Shown here: positions 50,655 to 58,673 of the stretch, piece by piece
Layout of the letters: each line of letters starts with the position of its first letter
Numbering within the stretch: the stretch's first letter is position 1
From: Petroclostridium sp. X23
GTDB lineage: Bacteria; Bacillota; Clostridia; SK-Y3
Assembly: GCF_030013905.1 (NCBI RefSeq)
Contig: NZ_CP124862.1
Location: forward strand, 2,111,051 to 2,175,050
DNA length: 64,000 nucleotides
Direction: 5' to 3'
Notes under the pieces: generated by a model
Seen by the model: the letters and a program-made list of their open reading frames with translations, nothing else
The model's database searches: none
Told to the model about the DNA's origin: nothing
Position numbers and translations under genes: made by a program

Positions 50655-50681
50655 TTAGCACTCATTGCCATAGAGTGCTAA
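50655..50681. promoter_or_regulatory. CIRCE operator (HrcA binding site)
   Basis: TTAGCACTC, nine bases, GAGTGCTAA: a perfect CIRCE element, located eight bases upstream of the htpG -35. This predicts HrcA repression and heat-shock induction of htpG. The hrcA gene is not in the window. Confidence 0.93.
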
Positions 50682-50735
50682 TAATTATCATATCTAATTT
50701 TCTAAAGCTCACTATCTCTATTAGACAGAGACATG

Positions 50736-50765
50736 ATAAGAACCTGCTTCATTGCAGGTTCTTAT
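50736..50765 (-). terminator. Terminator of the SLH-protein gene
   Basis: ATAAGAACCTGC and its exact complement around a six-base loop, about 30 bases after the SLH stop. It is short of a T-tract on the minus strand, but the stem is strong. Confidence 0.6.
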
Positions 50766-50796
50766 TGGTATATTACTAGTTATATCCTCGCTTGGC

Positions 50797-52317
50797 TTAA
50801 CTTTTATAATACTCATATGCCCTTGTACATACGATTACAGCTGCTTCACGGGTCGCATTTCCATCCGGATCGAACATATTGTCTCCAACACCGGTCACAA
50901 TCTTTGCTTTGGCGCAGTAATAGACTCCATCCCGTGCCCATGATTCCACCTTATCGTCATCAGCGAATTTTGCTGCACCTTCATTTGAAAAATCAGCAGT
51001 CGGATTAATGACTTTTAATGCCCGGAGTAATATTGTCGCCATTTGTTCTCTTGTCACCAAGTCGTTAGGAGCATATTTATTGTTCCCCACTCCAGCCACA
51101 AGCCCTAAATTTGCAGCCTTTAATATTTCCGGATTTGTGGTATCAGCAAAACTCGTATTTCCTGTTACGGCTGTTTTGCCGGTATATTTTTCATACAGTT
51201 TTACAGCAATTTCTGCAAATTCTTCACGCGTAATCTTTCCCGACATATTTCCCTTTATTTTATCTGTGATAAATCCATATCCTGCCGCCTTGTCAAGCTC
51301 CGTCTTTGCCCAAGCGGACGCACCCTCATAAGCAGGCATCCCATGGCTAATGACATTTGAAAACGGTGAGTAAACCGTTTCAGATTTTCCCGAAGCAGGA
51401 TAATATGAACAATTCAGCGTATACCGGAACTTAACCTCGTAAGTTGCTGCATCATAATTTTCAATATTACCAAAATAATCATCCGCATCCACAGTAAACT
51501 GCTCTTTCATCCACATAAATTCACCGGCATCTCTCCACTCCCCGCCATTCACCTTCATCCAAACATTGGTGAATACTCTTTGGTTAGAATTATTGTTAAG
51601 CTTCTGTATATCATCGTGTGCCTTATCTGCTGTAAAGTCCAAATAAGGCTGCCCATCATCCTTCTGCTTGAGCTCAACCGTTAAAAGCTTCGGCGCGTGA
51701 TTAATCAATGCTGCAGGATCTTCAAGTTTTTGATTGCTGGTATAGGATACTGATTCTGACCATGGAGAGTAATATTCGTATTCTGTTCCGGTTTCCGAAT
51801 TATAAAATCCTACATAGAATCGAACACGAAAATGCATTGTATGGCTGTCAAAATAGGACTTCCCCCCCGGCAGTATGCCGTCAGGTATAATCTCCTCAAA
51901 ATTATATTCATCAGCATGCCAGCTCCCAACCCAATAACCGGTTTCAGCATCAAACCCTGCATATGCTGTGCTTACCCAGTCCTCATATCCGGGCAACTCC
52001 GACCTCCACTTTCCGTTGTCCAGCTTGTAATCTCCCTGTATACTGATCCCCAAACTGTTAAAACCTGCCTCTTCAAACCGGCCGTCTTCCTCAGCCTGTG
52101 CAAGCAAACGGGTTTCATCCGATGCACCGAACCCGATGTCAAAACTCCACCTGCCGCTTTCATCAACATCAAGCTCATCTCCATTAAAAATAACACCGAC
52201 ATTTTTCGGCGCACCATAACTGTCCGGGGGCGTATACCCCGCTGCAAAAACCGTAAATGGCAGCGAACTTACGATAAGCGTCAATGCAAGGATGAACGCA
52301 AAAATCTTTTGTTTCAT
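50797..52317 (-). CDS. Secreted S-layer homology (SLH) domain protein
   Basis: A 506-residue exported protein. Signal peptide about residues 1-25 (MKQKIFAFILALTLIVSSLP ending VFAAG). The middle (about 35-330) is beta-rich, with repeats such as VEVKFRYTLNC-like strands (YEVKFRYTLNC) and no recognised enzyme motif. Three SLH repeats occupy about 330-505 (ITREEFAEIAVKLYEK, VTREQMATILLRAL, ATREAAVIVCTRAYE), attaching the protein to secondary cell-wall polymer. It follows an AraC-family gene by five bases, so the two are probably co-transcribed. Confidence 0.92.
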   Translation of the reverse strand: MKQKIFAFILALTLIVSSLPFTVFAAGYTPPDSYGAPKNVGVIFNGDELDVDESGRWSFDIGFGASDETRLLAQAEEDGRFEEAGFNSLGISIQGDYKLDNGKWRSELPGYEDWVSTAYAGFDAETGYWVGSWHADEYNFEEIIPDGILPGGKSYFDSHTMHFRVRFYVGFYNSETGTEYEYYSPWSESVSYTSNQKLEDPAALINHAPKLLTVELKQKDDGQPYLDFTADKAHDDIQKLNNNSNQRVFTNVWMKVNGGEWRDAGEFMWMKEQFTVDADDYFGNIENYDAATYEVKFRYTLNCSYYPASGKSETVYSPFSNVISHGMPAYEGASAWAKTELDKAAGYGFITDKIKGNMSGKITREEFAEIAVKLYEKYTGKTAVTGNTSFADTTNPEILKAANLGLVAGVGNNKYAPNDLVTREQMATILLRALKVINPTADFSNEGAAKFADDDKVESWARDGVYYCAKAKIVTGVGDNMFDPDGNATREAAVIVCTRAYEYYKS

Positions 52318-52322
52318 GTCAA

Positions 52323-53246
52323 TTACCTCCTAATGTTATATTTATTAAAAGAGTTCTGTAACTCTTTTGACATCATGACGCTATTGGGCAATGTATGCTT
52401 CTGCCTGCGAAATTCGCGGGGTGAAAGTCCTGTGATGCCCTTAAATGTGCTCGAAAAGTGGGATAAACTCACAAAACCACACATCATCGCTACCTCTGCT
52501 ATTGAATATTGCCCCATACGTATAAGTTCTTCAGCTTTTTTGATACGCAAATTGAGCAAGTAACGGTGGGGAGAAATGCCGATTTCTTTCTTAAATGTCC
52601 TAATGAAGTGAAATGAAGATACATTTATCTCTCGGCAAATATCTTCAATAGAGATATTAGAGCTGAAAAACGCATGTATATATTCAATTGCAAGAGCAAT
52701 ATAGGTATTCCCATCGGGAGAATTTGCAGGATATTGTCTCAAATTTGTCTTTAATTCTCTTAAAAGCAAAGCAACGATCTGCACGCCAAGACAGTCCTGC
52801 ATTAATTTGAATTTATCCGGACGTTTAGTCTCTTTATCAAAATTGTTGATCGCCTGCATTAATTCCCTTGAATACGGATTTTGCAATTTTAAGAATCTAA
52901 TCCCTTCCGAAAATCCCATCTCCTCCGCTATTTTATTGACCAGCTCAGGCTTTATCAACAGCGAGAGATATTGTTTTGTAGCATGTTCCTTGGTGCAAAG
53001 CACGGTATCACCGGGATTAATAGCAACGATTTTTCCATGGTCAAAGCTCCGAAGTCTATCATTTATATATGTATCCGGAGGGGGGGTGGTCGGAATAATA
53101 ATGTGGAAATCAACAGCATGCATAGTCGTCCCTGTAATAAAGGCTTGAGGCTTGAAGAGCACTATGTCGCTGCATATATGCATTTCAACCTCCTGCTTTA
53201 TCTTTTCTGGAATTTGATTCATGAAATGAGTATATTTATCCATCAT
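52323..53246 (-). CDS. AraC-family transcriptional regulator
   Basis: About 307 residues from the ATGATG at 53241-53246 (AAGGTGAA directly before); the frame is open further upstream to 53309. N-terminal cupin-like sensor (about 1-180), including DKYTHFMNQIPEKIKQEVEM. The C-terminal two-helix-turn-helix domain (about 205-300) has ISIEDICREINVSSFHFIRT, then FKKEIGISPHRYLLNLRIKKA and IAEVAMMCGFVSLSHFSSTF. The order matches AraC/XylS. It ends five bases before the SLH gene start, so its likely target is that gene. The effector is unknown. Confidence 0.93.
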   Translation of the reverse strand: MMDKYTHFMNQIPEKIKQEVEMHICSDIVLFKPQAFITGTTMHAVDFHIIIPTTPPPDTYINDRLRSFDHGKIVAINPGDTVLCTKEHATKQYLSLLIKPELVNKIAEEMGFSEGIRFLKLQNPYSRELMQAINNFDKETKRPDKFKLMQDCLGVQIVALLLRELKTNLRQYPANSPDGNTYIALAIEYIHAFFSSNISIEDICREINVSSFHFIRTFKKEIGISPHRYLLNLRIKKAEELIRMGQYSIAEVAMMCGFVSLSHFSSTFKGITGLSPREFRRQKHTLPNSVMMSKELQNSFNKYNIRR

Positions 53247-53484
53247 TTCACCTTCCACTGTATGGTATATTATTACAAATACAAAGCCAATTATATCACA
53301 ATCATACAATAATAACTTTCGAAAAATTGCTATTTTTTAATATTTACCAACATAGATATCCGAATTAAAGCCGAAAGTGTCCTGTATTTAAACGCCGGAT
53401 TGCAGCAAATTAAATGCCTATTGGAACAAAATTTACATAATCATCATAGATTAATATTATAAATAGTTAGAGGAGTTATGATTT

Positions 53485-54066
53485 ATGAATATGTATAATT
53501 ATAGAATGATATCCCCGTATTGGGGACAATCTACTTATCCCGCTTTGGGAAACCAATATAGTTATCCAATGCCGGAGCCGGACCATGATATGAAAGCAAT
53601 TGCCTACGTAAAAGGGGGTCCGCTGGCTCCTGATCTCCGAGGTACGGTAAAATTTGAAGAAGCGCCGGGAGGTACAAAAGTCACTGCGGAAGTATTCGGT
53701 CTTCCGCCTTATCAACCGGGTGAAGGTGAAAAAGACCCGATCGGCCCTCATGGTTTTCATGTACATGAATATGGCAACTGCGAAGTAGGTGACCCCACTG
53801 AGCCTTTTAAAGCAGCCGGAGACCACTGGAATCCCACTAACCAACCTCATGGCAATCATGCCGGTGATTTTCCAGTGCTTTTTTCAAACAATGGCTATGC
53901 CAAAATGTGCTTTTATACTAATGCATTTAAACCGCAAGATGCCATCGGAAAATCCATTATTATTCATCAGAATCCTGACGACTACCGCACCCAACCTGCC
54001 GGGGACGCAGGTAAACGTCTCGCGTGCGGTGTTATCAAACCGGTAGAAACATATCGATATTACTGA
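53485..54066 (+). CDS. sodC: Copper/zinc superoxide dismutase family protein
   Basis: A 193-residue SodC-fold protein. Metal ligands are visible as GFHVHEYG (His92, His94), GDHWNP (His114), HGNHAGD (His122, His125, Asp128) and IIIHQNPDD (His161); the disulfide pair is Cys99 and Cys181. All ligands are present, so it may be active. There is no signal peptide; instead a Tyr/Pro/Gln-rich N-terminal stretch (residues 1-34) resembles spore-coat protein termini. The Zn loop is short (three residues from His122 to His125). A cytoplasmic or coat-associated location is inferred. Good ribosome site AGAGGAG. Confidence 0.9.
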   Translation: MNMYNYRMISPYWGQSTYPALGNQYSYPMPEPDHDMKAIAYVKGGPLAPDLRGTVKFEEAPGGTKVTAEVFGLPPYQPGEGEKDPIGPHGFHVHEYGNCEVGDPTEPFKAAGDHWNPTNQPHGNHAGDFPVLFSNNGYAKMCFYTNAFKPQDAIGKSIIIHQNPDDYRTQPAGDAGKRLACGVIKPVETYRYY

Positions 54067-54336
54067 TACAATGCATTAGTCCACGTTTGCAATATTCAAA
54101 ATTGAAAGATTTTTATCGCAGCATTCTGTAAATTTATATCGGGCCGCATCCTCCCTAAATATTAAGAAGATGCGGTTTCTACTATTGCATTCGATCCTAT
54201 CACATACTATAATAAGAGTTGTATTTATCGGAAAAAGTTGCTAATTATACATAACTCATATATCTTTCTTATGATTTTACTATAATCGGAGAATGATAAA
54301 TAGTATTGAGTATCTTTATAATAAAAGGTGATGAAA

Positions 54337-55194
54337 ATGGATCGTTATCAATTAACTCGAAGGGTTGCCATACTAGGCATTATAGCGAATGTTGTGCTGC
54401 TGATTATAAAACTGATCATTGGGTTTGTGAGCAGAAGTCAAGCAATGATTGCCGATGGCTTCAATAGCGCCGGTGATGTTTTCGCATCCGCTATGACCTA
54501 TGCCGGCAATAAAATTGCAAGTCAGCCGGAAGATGAGAATCACCCCTATGGACATGAAAAAGCGGAATATATATTTTCTATGATTATCAGTTTTTCACTG
54601 TTGCTTGTGGCATATAAAATACTCCGAAGTTCATTAGATGCTCTTATCCAGCGTGAACAATTTACCTTTTCCTGGTGGCTGGCAGGAATCGCTATATTTA
54701 CAATTGCTTTAAAACTTGTTTTATACATTTATACCAGAAACGCAGGCCGCCGTGAAGATAATCTGCTTATACTCGCAAATTCCGAAGACCACCGCAACGA
54801 CGTTTTTGTCACCTCATCCACATTGTTGGGAATTATCTTGGGAAGCCAAGGAATCTTCTGGCTGGATGGGATGGTAGGGATCGGTATTTCTTTATGGATT
54901 GCCTACACAGGATTTCGCATTTTCAGCAGTTCTTACTATGTCTTAATGGACACCAATATCGATGAAAAACTGAAATCTGATATTATTAGCGCAATCCAAT
55001 CTATTAATGGCGTGGACCACGTAGATGATGTTGCTGCGAAACCTATCGGATTAAGATATATAATTATTGTGAAAGTTTCGGTATCAGGAGATATGACCGT
55101 GCGTGAAGGACACAGCATCGCTGCTCAAATCAAAGAAAAAGTGAAGGTCTTCAAACATGCTAAAGATGTTTTGGTACATGTAAACCCGGCTTAA
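54337..55194 (+). CDS. Cation diffusion facilitator (CDF) transporter
   Basis: A 285-residue membrane exporter of divalent metal ions in exchange for protons. From the ATG at 54337 (AAAAGGTG six bases upstream) it has about six helices. The metal-site motifs are ADGFNSAGDV (helix 2) and SEDHRNDVFVT (helix 5, HxxxD). A C-terminal cytoplasmic domain (about 205-285) carries GVDHVDDVAAKPIGLRY, EGHSIAAQIK and KDVLVHVNP. The likely substrates are Zn, Fe, Mn or Co; the sequence does not decide. Confidence 0.93.
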   Translation: MDRYQLTRRVAILGIIANVVLLIIKLIIGFVSRSQAMIADGFNSAGDVFASAMTYAGNKIASQPEDENHPYGHEKAEYIFSMIISFSLLLVAYKILRSSLDALIQREQFTFSWWLAGIAIFTIALKLVLYIYTRNAGRREDNLLILANSEDHRNDVFVTSSTLLGIILGSQGIFWLDGMVGIGISLWIAYTGFRIFSSSYYVLMDTNIDEKLKSDIISAIQSINGVDHVDDVAAKPIGLRYIIIVKVSVSGDMTVREGHSIAAQIKEKVKVFKHAKDVLVHVNPA

Positions 55195-55261
55195 GAATGA
55201 TTAAAGAAAAGCCCACCATTTTTCCTTTAATCAGGTATTATTATCTTGTAATTTCTTAAAT

Positions 55262-55948
55262 CTACAATAAATGATGCAACAAGAAAGCGGTGAAAGCATA
55301 TATAAAATATTTTATTAAACTTTCCCTTATTCCATAGCGGTAAACCTGACGCTGATACCAATAATACCCACAAAATTGGATTATTCCTGCCGCAACACCC
55401 CAGTACATGGGCAGAAAACATGCCATCCACAAAGCAATCGCTGTACAAGCATCTGTCAGCCTTTCATACTTCAAAAAAAATGCCTGACAGTTTATGTGTT
55501 TATAAATATCTCTCAGCAATTGTTTGGTACCTACCGTTGAAACGTATGTAAGGGTAATGAATGCAATACCCCCTTTAATATAAACAACGTATTGGTCAAC
55601 AAATTCTCCATCTCCCGCCATTATTACTGTCAGGACATACATCACCACAATATGAATCAACTGGTCGGCTACAAACTGAAAAGTTTGCGCCCTGCCAAAA
55701 TATCGGCTTGTCTTATTTTTAGACCAGTCCAATACAAAATGTATCATACCATTAATGACTGCCGCTACAATCCCTTTTATTCCGTAAACACTTAAAAATA
55801 CTAGCTGTGTGATACAAACAATGCCGCTATGAACAAACAATCCTTTCAACCCCGACATCTTGGCTTTTGCGATACCATTTGTCTGAAAAACAAAATCTCC
55901 CATAAGATGTGCCAACAGGAATATAAGAAAAAAAACACTATACACCAC
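55262..55948 (-). CDS. DUF3307 membrane protein
   Basis: A 228-residue multi-spanning protein (about six helices) of the DUF3307 family, recognised by LLAHLMGDFVFQTNGIAKAKM near the N-terminus and by LDWSKNKTSRYFGRAQTFQFVADQLIH in the middle (DQLIH). The function is unknown. Its start overlaps the end of the HD-GYP gene by 11 bases, so it is translationally coupled to that signalling gene. Confidence 0.87.
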   Translation of the reverse strand: MVYSVFFLIFLLAHLMGDFVFQTNGIAKAKMSGLKGLFVHSGIVCITQLVFLSVYGIKGIVAAVINGMIHFVLDWSKNKTSRYFGRAQTFQFVADQLIHIVVMYVLTVIMAGDGEFVDQYVVYIKGGIAFITLTYVSTVGTKQLLRDIYKHINCQAFFLKYERLTDACTAIALWMACFLPMYWGVAAGIIQFCGYYWYQRQVYRYGIRESLIKYFIYAFTAFLLHHLL

Positions 55949-57098
55949 TGTTAGCCTCCACTCTTTTCTTCATTGCATTATTAAAATGTTCCACTACTGC
56001 CGGGTCAAACTGCCTTCCTGCAAAGCGGTTGATTTCCTCAACAGCCACCTCATGTGGAAGCCCTTTTCTGTAAGGTCTTGTAGTAGTCATTGCATCATAT
56101 GTGTCGGCAACAGCGATAATTCTTGCTTCAAGAGGAATTTCATCGCCCTTTAGGCCTGCGCAATACCCTGTTCCATCATATTTCTCATGATGATATTTGG
56201 CGCCATGGATAATATCCTTTAAGGATTTCACAGAACCCAGAATCTTTTCACCCATTAAGGTATGGGTCTTCATCATCGCAAACTCTTCATCATCTAATGG
56301 TGCCTGCTTATTCAATATTGCATCTTTTATACCAATTTTTCCTACGTCATGCAATAGTCCCATGTATTCCAATCTTTCCAGCTCACTGTCACTCATACCC
56401 AATTCACGTCCAATCTCAAGCGAATATTCTGTGACCCTCTGAGAATGCCCTTTGGTGTATGGGTCCTTGGCATCTATGGCACTGGCAAGGGAACTGATGG
56501 CATCTACTAAAAGATCATGCAGCTCTTTGTATAATATTGCGTTTTCAAGCGCGATAGCTATCTGGCTCGATATCCCTTCCAGCAGCTCTTCATCATAATG
56601 GTTAAAGATACTGCCGCCCTTCTTGTTGATGATCTGTAAAACACCTATCGTTTTATCTTTAAATTTAACAGGCATTGTTAACATGGCCTTCTGCTTGAAA
56701 TCGATCTTCTTCCCAATATCCCGTTTGAACCGTGCATCTTCATTAACGTCTTTGATATTTAAAGTAACCCCTTCTTTTGCAACCCATCCGGCAATCCCTT
56801 CCCCTATTTTTAAACGGATTTCTTTCACCTTATCTCCCTTTTCACCCAAGGCGATTTCAAACCAAAGTTCCTGCTTTTCTTCATCTATAAGATAAAGTGA
56901 ACATGCCTCGGCATTGGTCTCGGCTTTGACCGTTTCCATGATTTCTTTGAGCAGTGATTTAAATTTTATATTTGACGTAATCTTCTTTCCAATCTCAAGC
57001 TGCTTTACCATCTTTCTGATCTTTTTATTCTTGTCGGTAATGATGGCAGCAGCGGCGGTACAGCATACTGCCGCTGCGATTAAAACAATATATATCAC
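55938..57098 (-). CDS. GAF-HD-GYP domain protein (predicted c-di-GMP phosphodiesterase)
   Basis: A 386-residue membrane-anchored signalling enzyme. An N-terminal helix (about 3-20), a GAF domain (about 45-190) and an HD-GYP domain (about 200-375). Catalytic features are GHSQRVTEYS (His218), LLHDVGKIG (His250, Asp251), THTLMG (His279), HHEKYDGTGYC (His303, His304) and ADTYDAMTT. The GYP triad reads Gly-Tyr-Cys (311-313) instead of Gly-Tyr-Pro; metal ligands are intact. It probably degrades cyclic di-GMP; the substitution may affect partner contact. It is the fourth gene of a signalling operon. Confidence 0.92.
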   Translation of the reverse strand: MIYIVLIAAAVCCTAAAAIITDKNKKIRKMVKQLEIGKKITSNIKFKSLLKEIMETVKAETNAEACSLYLIDEEKQELWFEIALGEKGDKVKEIRLKIGEGIAGWVAKEGVTLNIKDVNEDARFKRDIGKKIDFKQKAMLTMPVKFKDKTIGVLQIINKKGGSIFNHYDEELLEGISSQIAIALENAILYKELHDLLVDAISSLASAIDAKDPYTKGHSQRVTEYSLEIGRELGMSDSELERLEYMGLLHDVGKIGIKDAILNKQAPLDDEEFAMMKTHTLMGEKILGSVKSLKDIIHGAKYHHEKYDGTGYCAGLKGDEIPLEARIIAVADTYDAMTTTRPYRKGLPHEVAVEEINRFAGRQFDPAVVEHFNNAMKKRVEANSGV

Positions 57099-57119
57099 AA
57101 GATCCCCTCTATTTCCTAT

Positions 57120-58607
57120 CTATTTTGTAGAAATCACTACCGCAGAATGCTCCGGCACCCATTTTATTTTATATCCAAGAGAATCGGCAAGGTATCTTAC
57201 ATGTACCATAGTACGTCCGTTCTCCAGCTTTAGCGTATCATCATTCAAAGTGGCAAAAGTACTGAAATCTTTTTCAATCAACTGTACCTGCTGGGTAGTA
57301 TCGTGCCATTTTACTTGTGCTCCGCAAGCTTCAACAATAAAGCGTAGCGGCATAAATGTCTTCCCGTCTTTTATATACGGTTTGACGTCGGGGAACTCAA
57401 CTTGTTTCCCATTCACCCATATCTGAATCTCATCGGATACAGGTTGATAGTTAATGGATTGCACCATCTGTTCAATGTCAATAGATTGTGTATTCTGCTG
57501 TATATCATAGGGCATGACTTTAATACTGTTATTCCACATATCGGAGATATAAAGATTTCCGGAATAATATAATACGTCCACCGGTCCATTGAGTGCGGCA
57601 TCCGAAAGCACACCATTTGTATTCCCCGGCTTACCTGTCCCCACAACAGTAACCACTTTTCCGTCTTTCTCAATTCTTCGTACAGCATGATTCCATGTGT
57701 CGGCAACTAAAATTGCTCCATCTTCGGTGACATCTATACCTTTAGGAAAATTGAAACTTGCAGCATAACCGTCACTGAATCCTCCCTGAGCATAATCGGT
57801 GCCTTCCATCAATGCTCCTCTCGAACCCGCAAAGGTAGTGACTTTTCCTTCATACGCTTTTCTAATCAATTGATTCCCGCTGTCCACGATATACAACGCA
57901 CCGTCCTTATCCATGTCAAGGTCAGCCGGTTCGTTAAACAGCGCTGTTTTCATATCGCCATCTTGATATCCTCCCTGTGTGGAATGTTTACCCGCAAAGG
58001 TGGTCACTTCTCCTTTTGGGGTAACCATTCTGATTACATGATTGAGGGTATCGGTAACATACAGATTGTCCTCGCCGTCAATGGCTAATCCAGAAGGATG
58101 ATTGAACTTTGCTTTATCACCCTTCCCATCCTGATATCCGCTCTCTCCTGTTCCGGCAAAAGTATAGACCTTGCCGCCGAATATCTTTCTTATGACATGA
58201 TTAAGGGTATCTGCAACATAGATATCGCCTTTTGAATCCACGGCGATATCTCTCGGCCTGTTAAACCGGGCTTTTAACGCATCCCCGTCCACCAATGCCC
58301 CTACCGGAAGACCAAATGCATCTTTAATGTCAAAGAATCCTGCTACGGTTGTCGCTTGGCCCCCTACTATTTTTCTGATGCAGTGATTGTAGGAATCTGC
58401 AGCCAACAGATTCCCCTGCTTATCCGGTGTTATTCCATATGGAATGGAGAAATTTGCTTTAAGCCTGCTTCCATCCTGATATCCTCTTCCTCCTGAACCG
58501 GCAAAACTTTCAACTGCTATCTGTCCGGCAAAAGCCGGATAAGCCGAAGTGATCAAGCCTAGTATCAAGACTACTACGACAAATGTATATTTACTCTTCA
58601 ACAACAC
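57120..58607 (-). CDS. Secreted NHL-repeat protein with copper-amine-oxidase-N-type domain
   Basis: A 495-residue exported protein. Signal peptide about residues 1-27 (ending AFAG). Six or more NHL repeats (about 30-370), e.g. PYGITPDKQGNLLAADSYNH, FNRPRDIAVDSKGDIYVADT and FNHPSGLAIDGEDNLYVTDT, form a beta-propeller. Residues about 395-495 form two strands of the copper-amine-oxidase N-terminal (stalk) family: KPYIKDGKTFMPLRFIVEA and VHVRYLADSLGYKIKW. It is probably a surface ligand-binding or sensor partner in the operon. The ligand is unknown. Confidence 0.92.
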   Translation of the reverse strand: MLLKSKYTFVVVVLILGLITSAYPAFAGQIAVESFAGSGGRGYQDGSRLKANFSIPYGITPDKQGNLLAADSYNHCIRKIVGGQATTVAGFFDIKDAFGLPVGALVDGDALKARFNRPRDIAVDSKGDIYVADTLNHVIRKIFGGKVYTFAGTGESGYQDGKGDKAKFNHPSGLAIDGEDNLYVTDTLNHVIRMVTPKGEVTTFAGKHSTQGGYQDGDMKTALFNEPADLDMDKDGALYIVDSGNQLIRKAYEGKVTTFAGSRGALMEGTDYAQGGFSDGYAASFNFPKGIDVTEDGAILVADTWNHAVRRIEKDGKVVTVVGTGKPGNTNGVLSDAALNGPVDVLYYSGNLYISDMWNNSIKVMPYDIQQNTQSIDIEQMVQSINYQPVSDEIQIWVNGKQVEFPDVKPYIKDGKTFMPLRFIVEACGAQVKWHDTTQQVQLIEKDFSTFATLNDDTLKLENGRTMVHVRYLADSLGYKIKWVPEHSAVVISTK

Positions 58608-58673
58608 AATCCCTCCATATATAGTGATTTTATATGCTCTACTGTCACATTTTCAGTCGGTTCGCATATTTCT

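Noticed and set aside
52971..53312. Plus-strand frames opposite the AraC gene
   Set aside because: These mirror the AraC coding region, have no ribosome sites and no family pattern.
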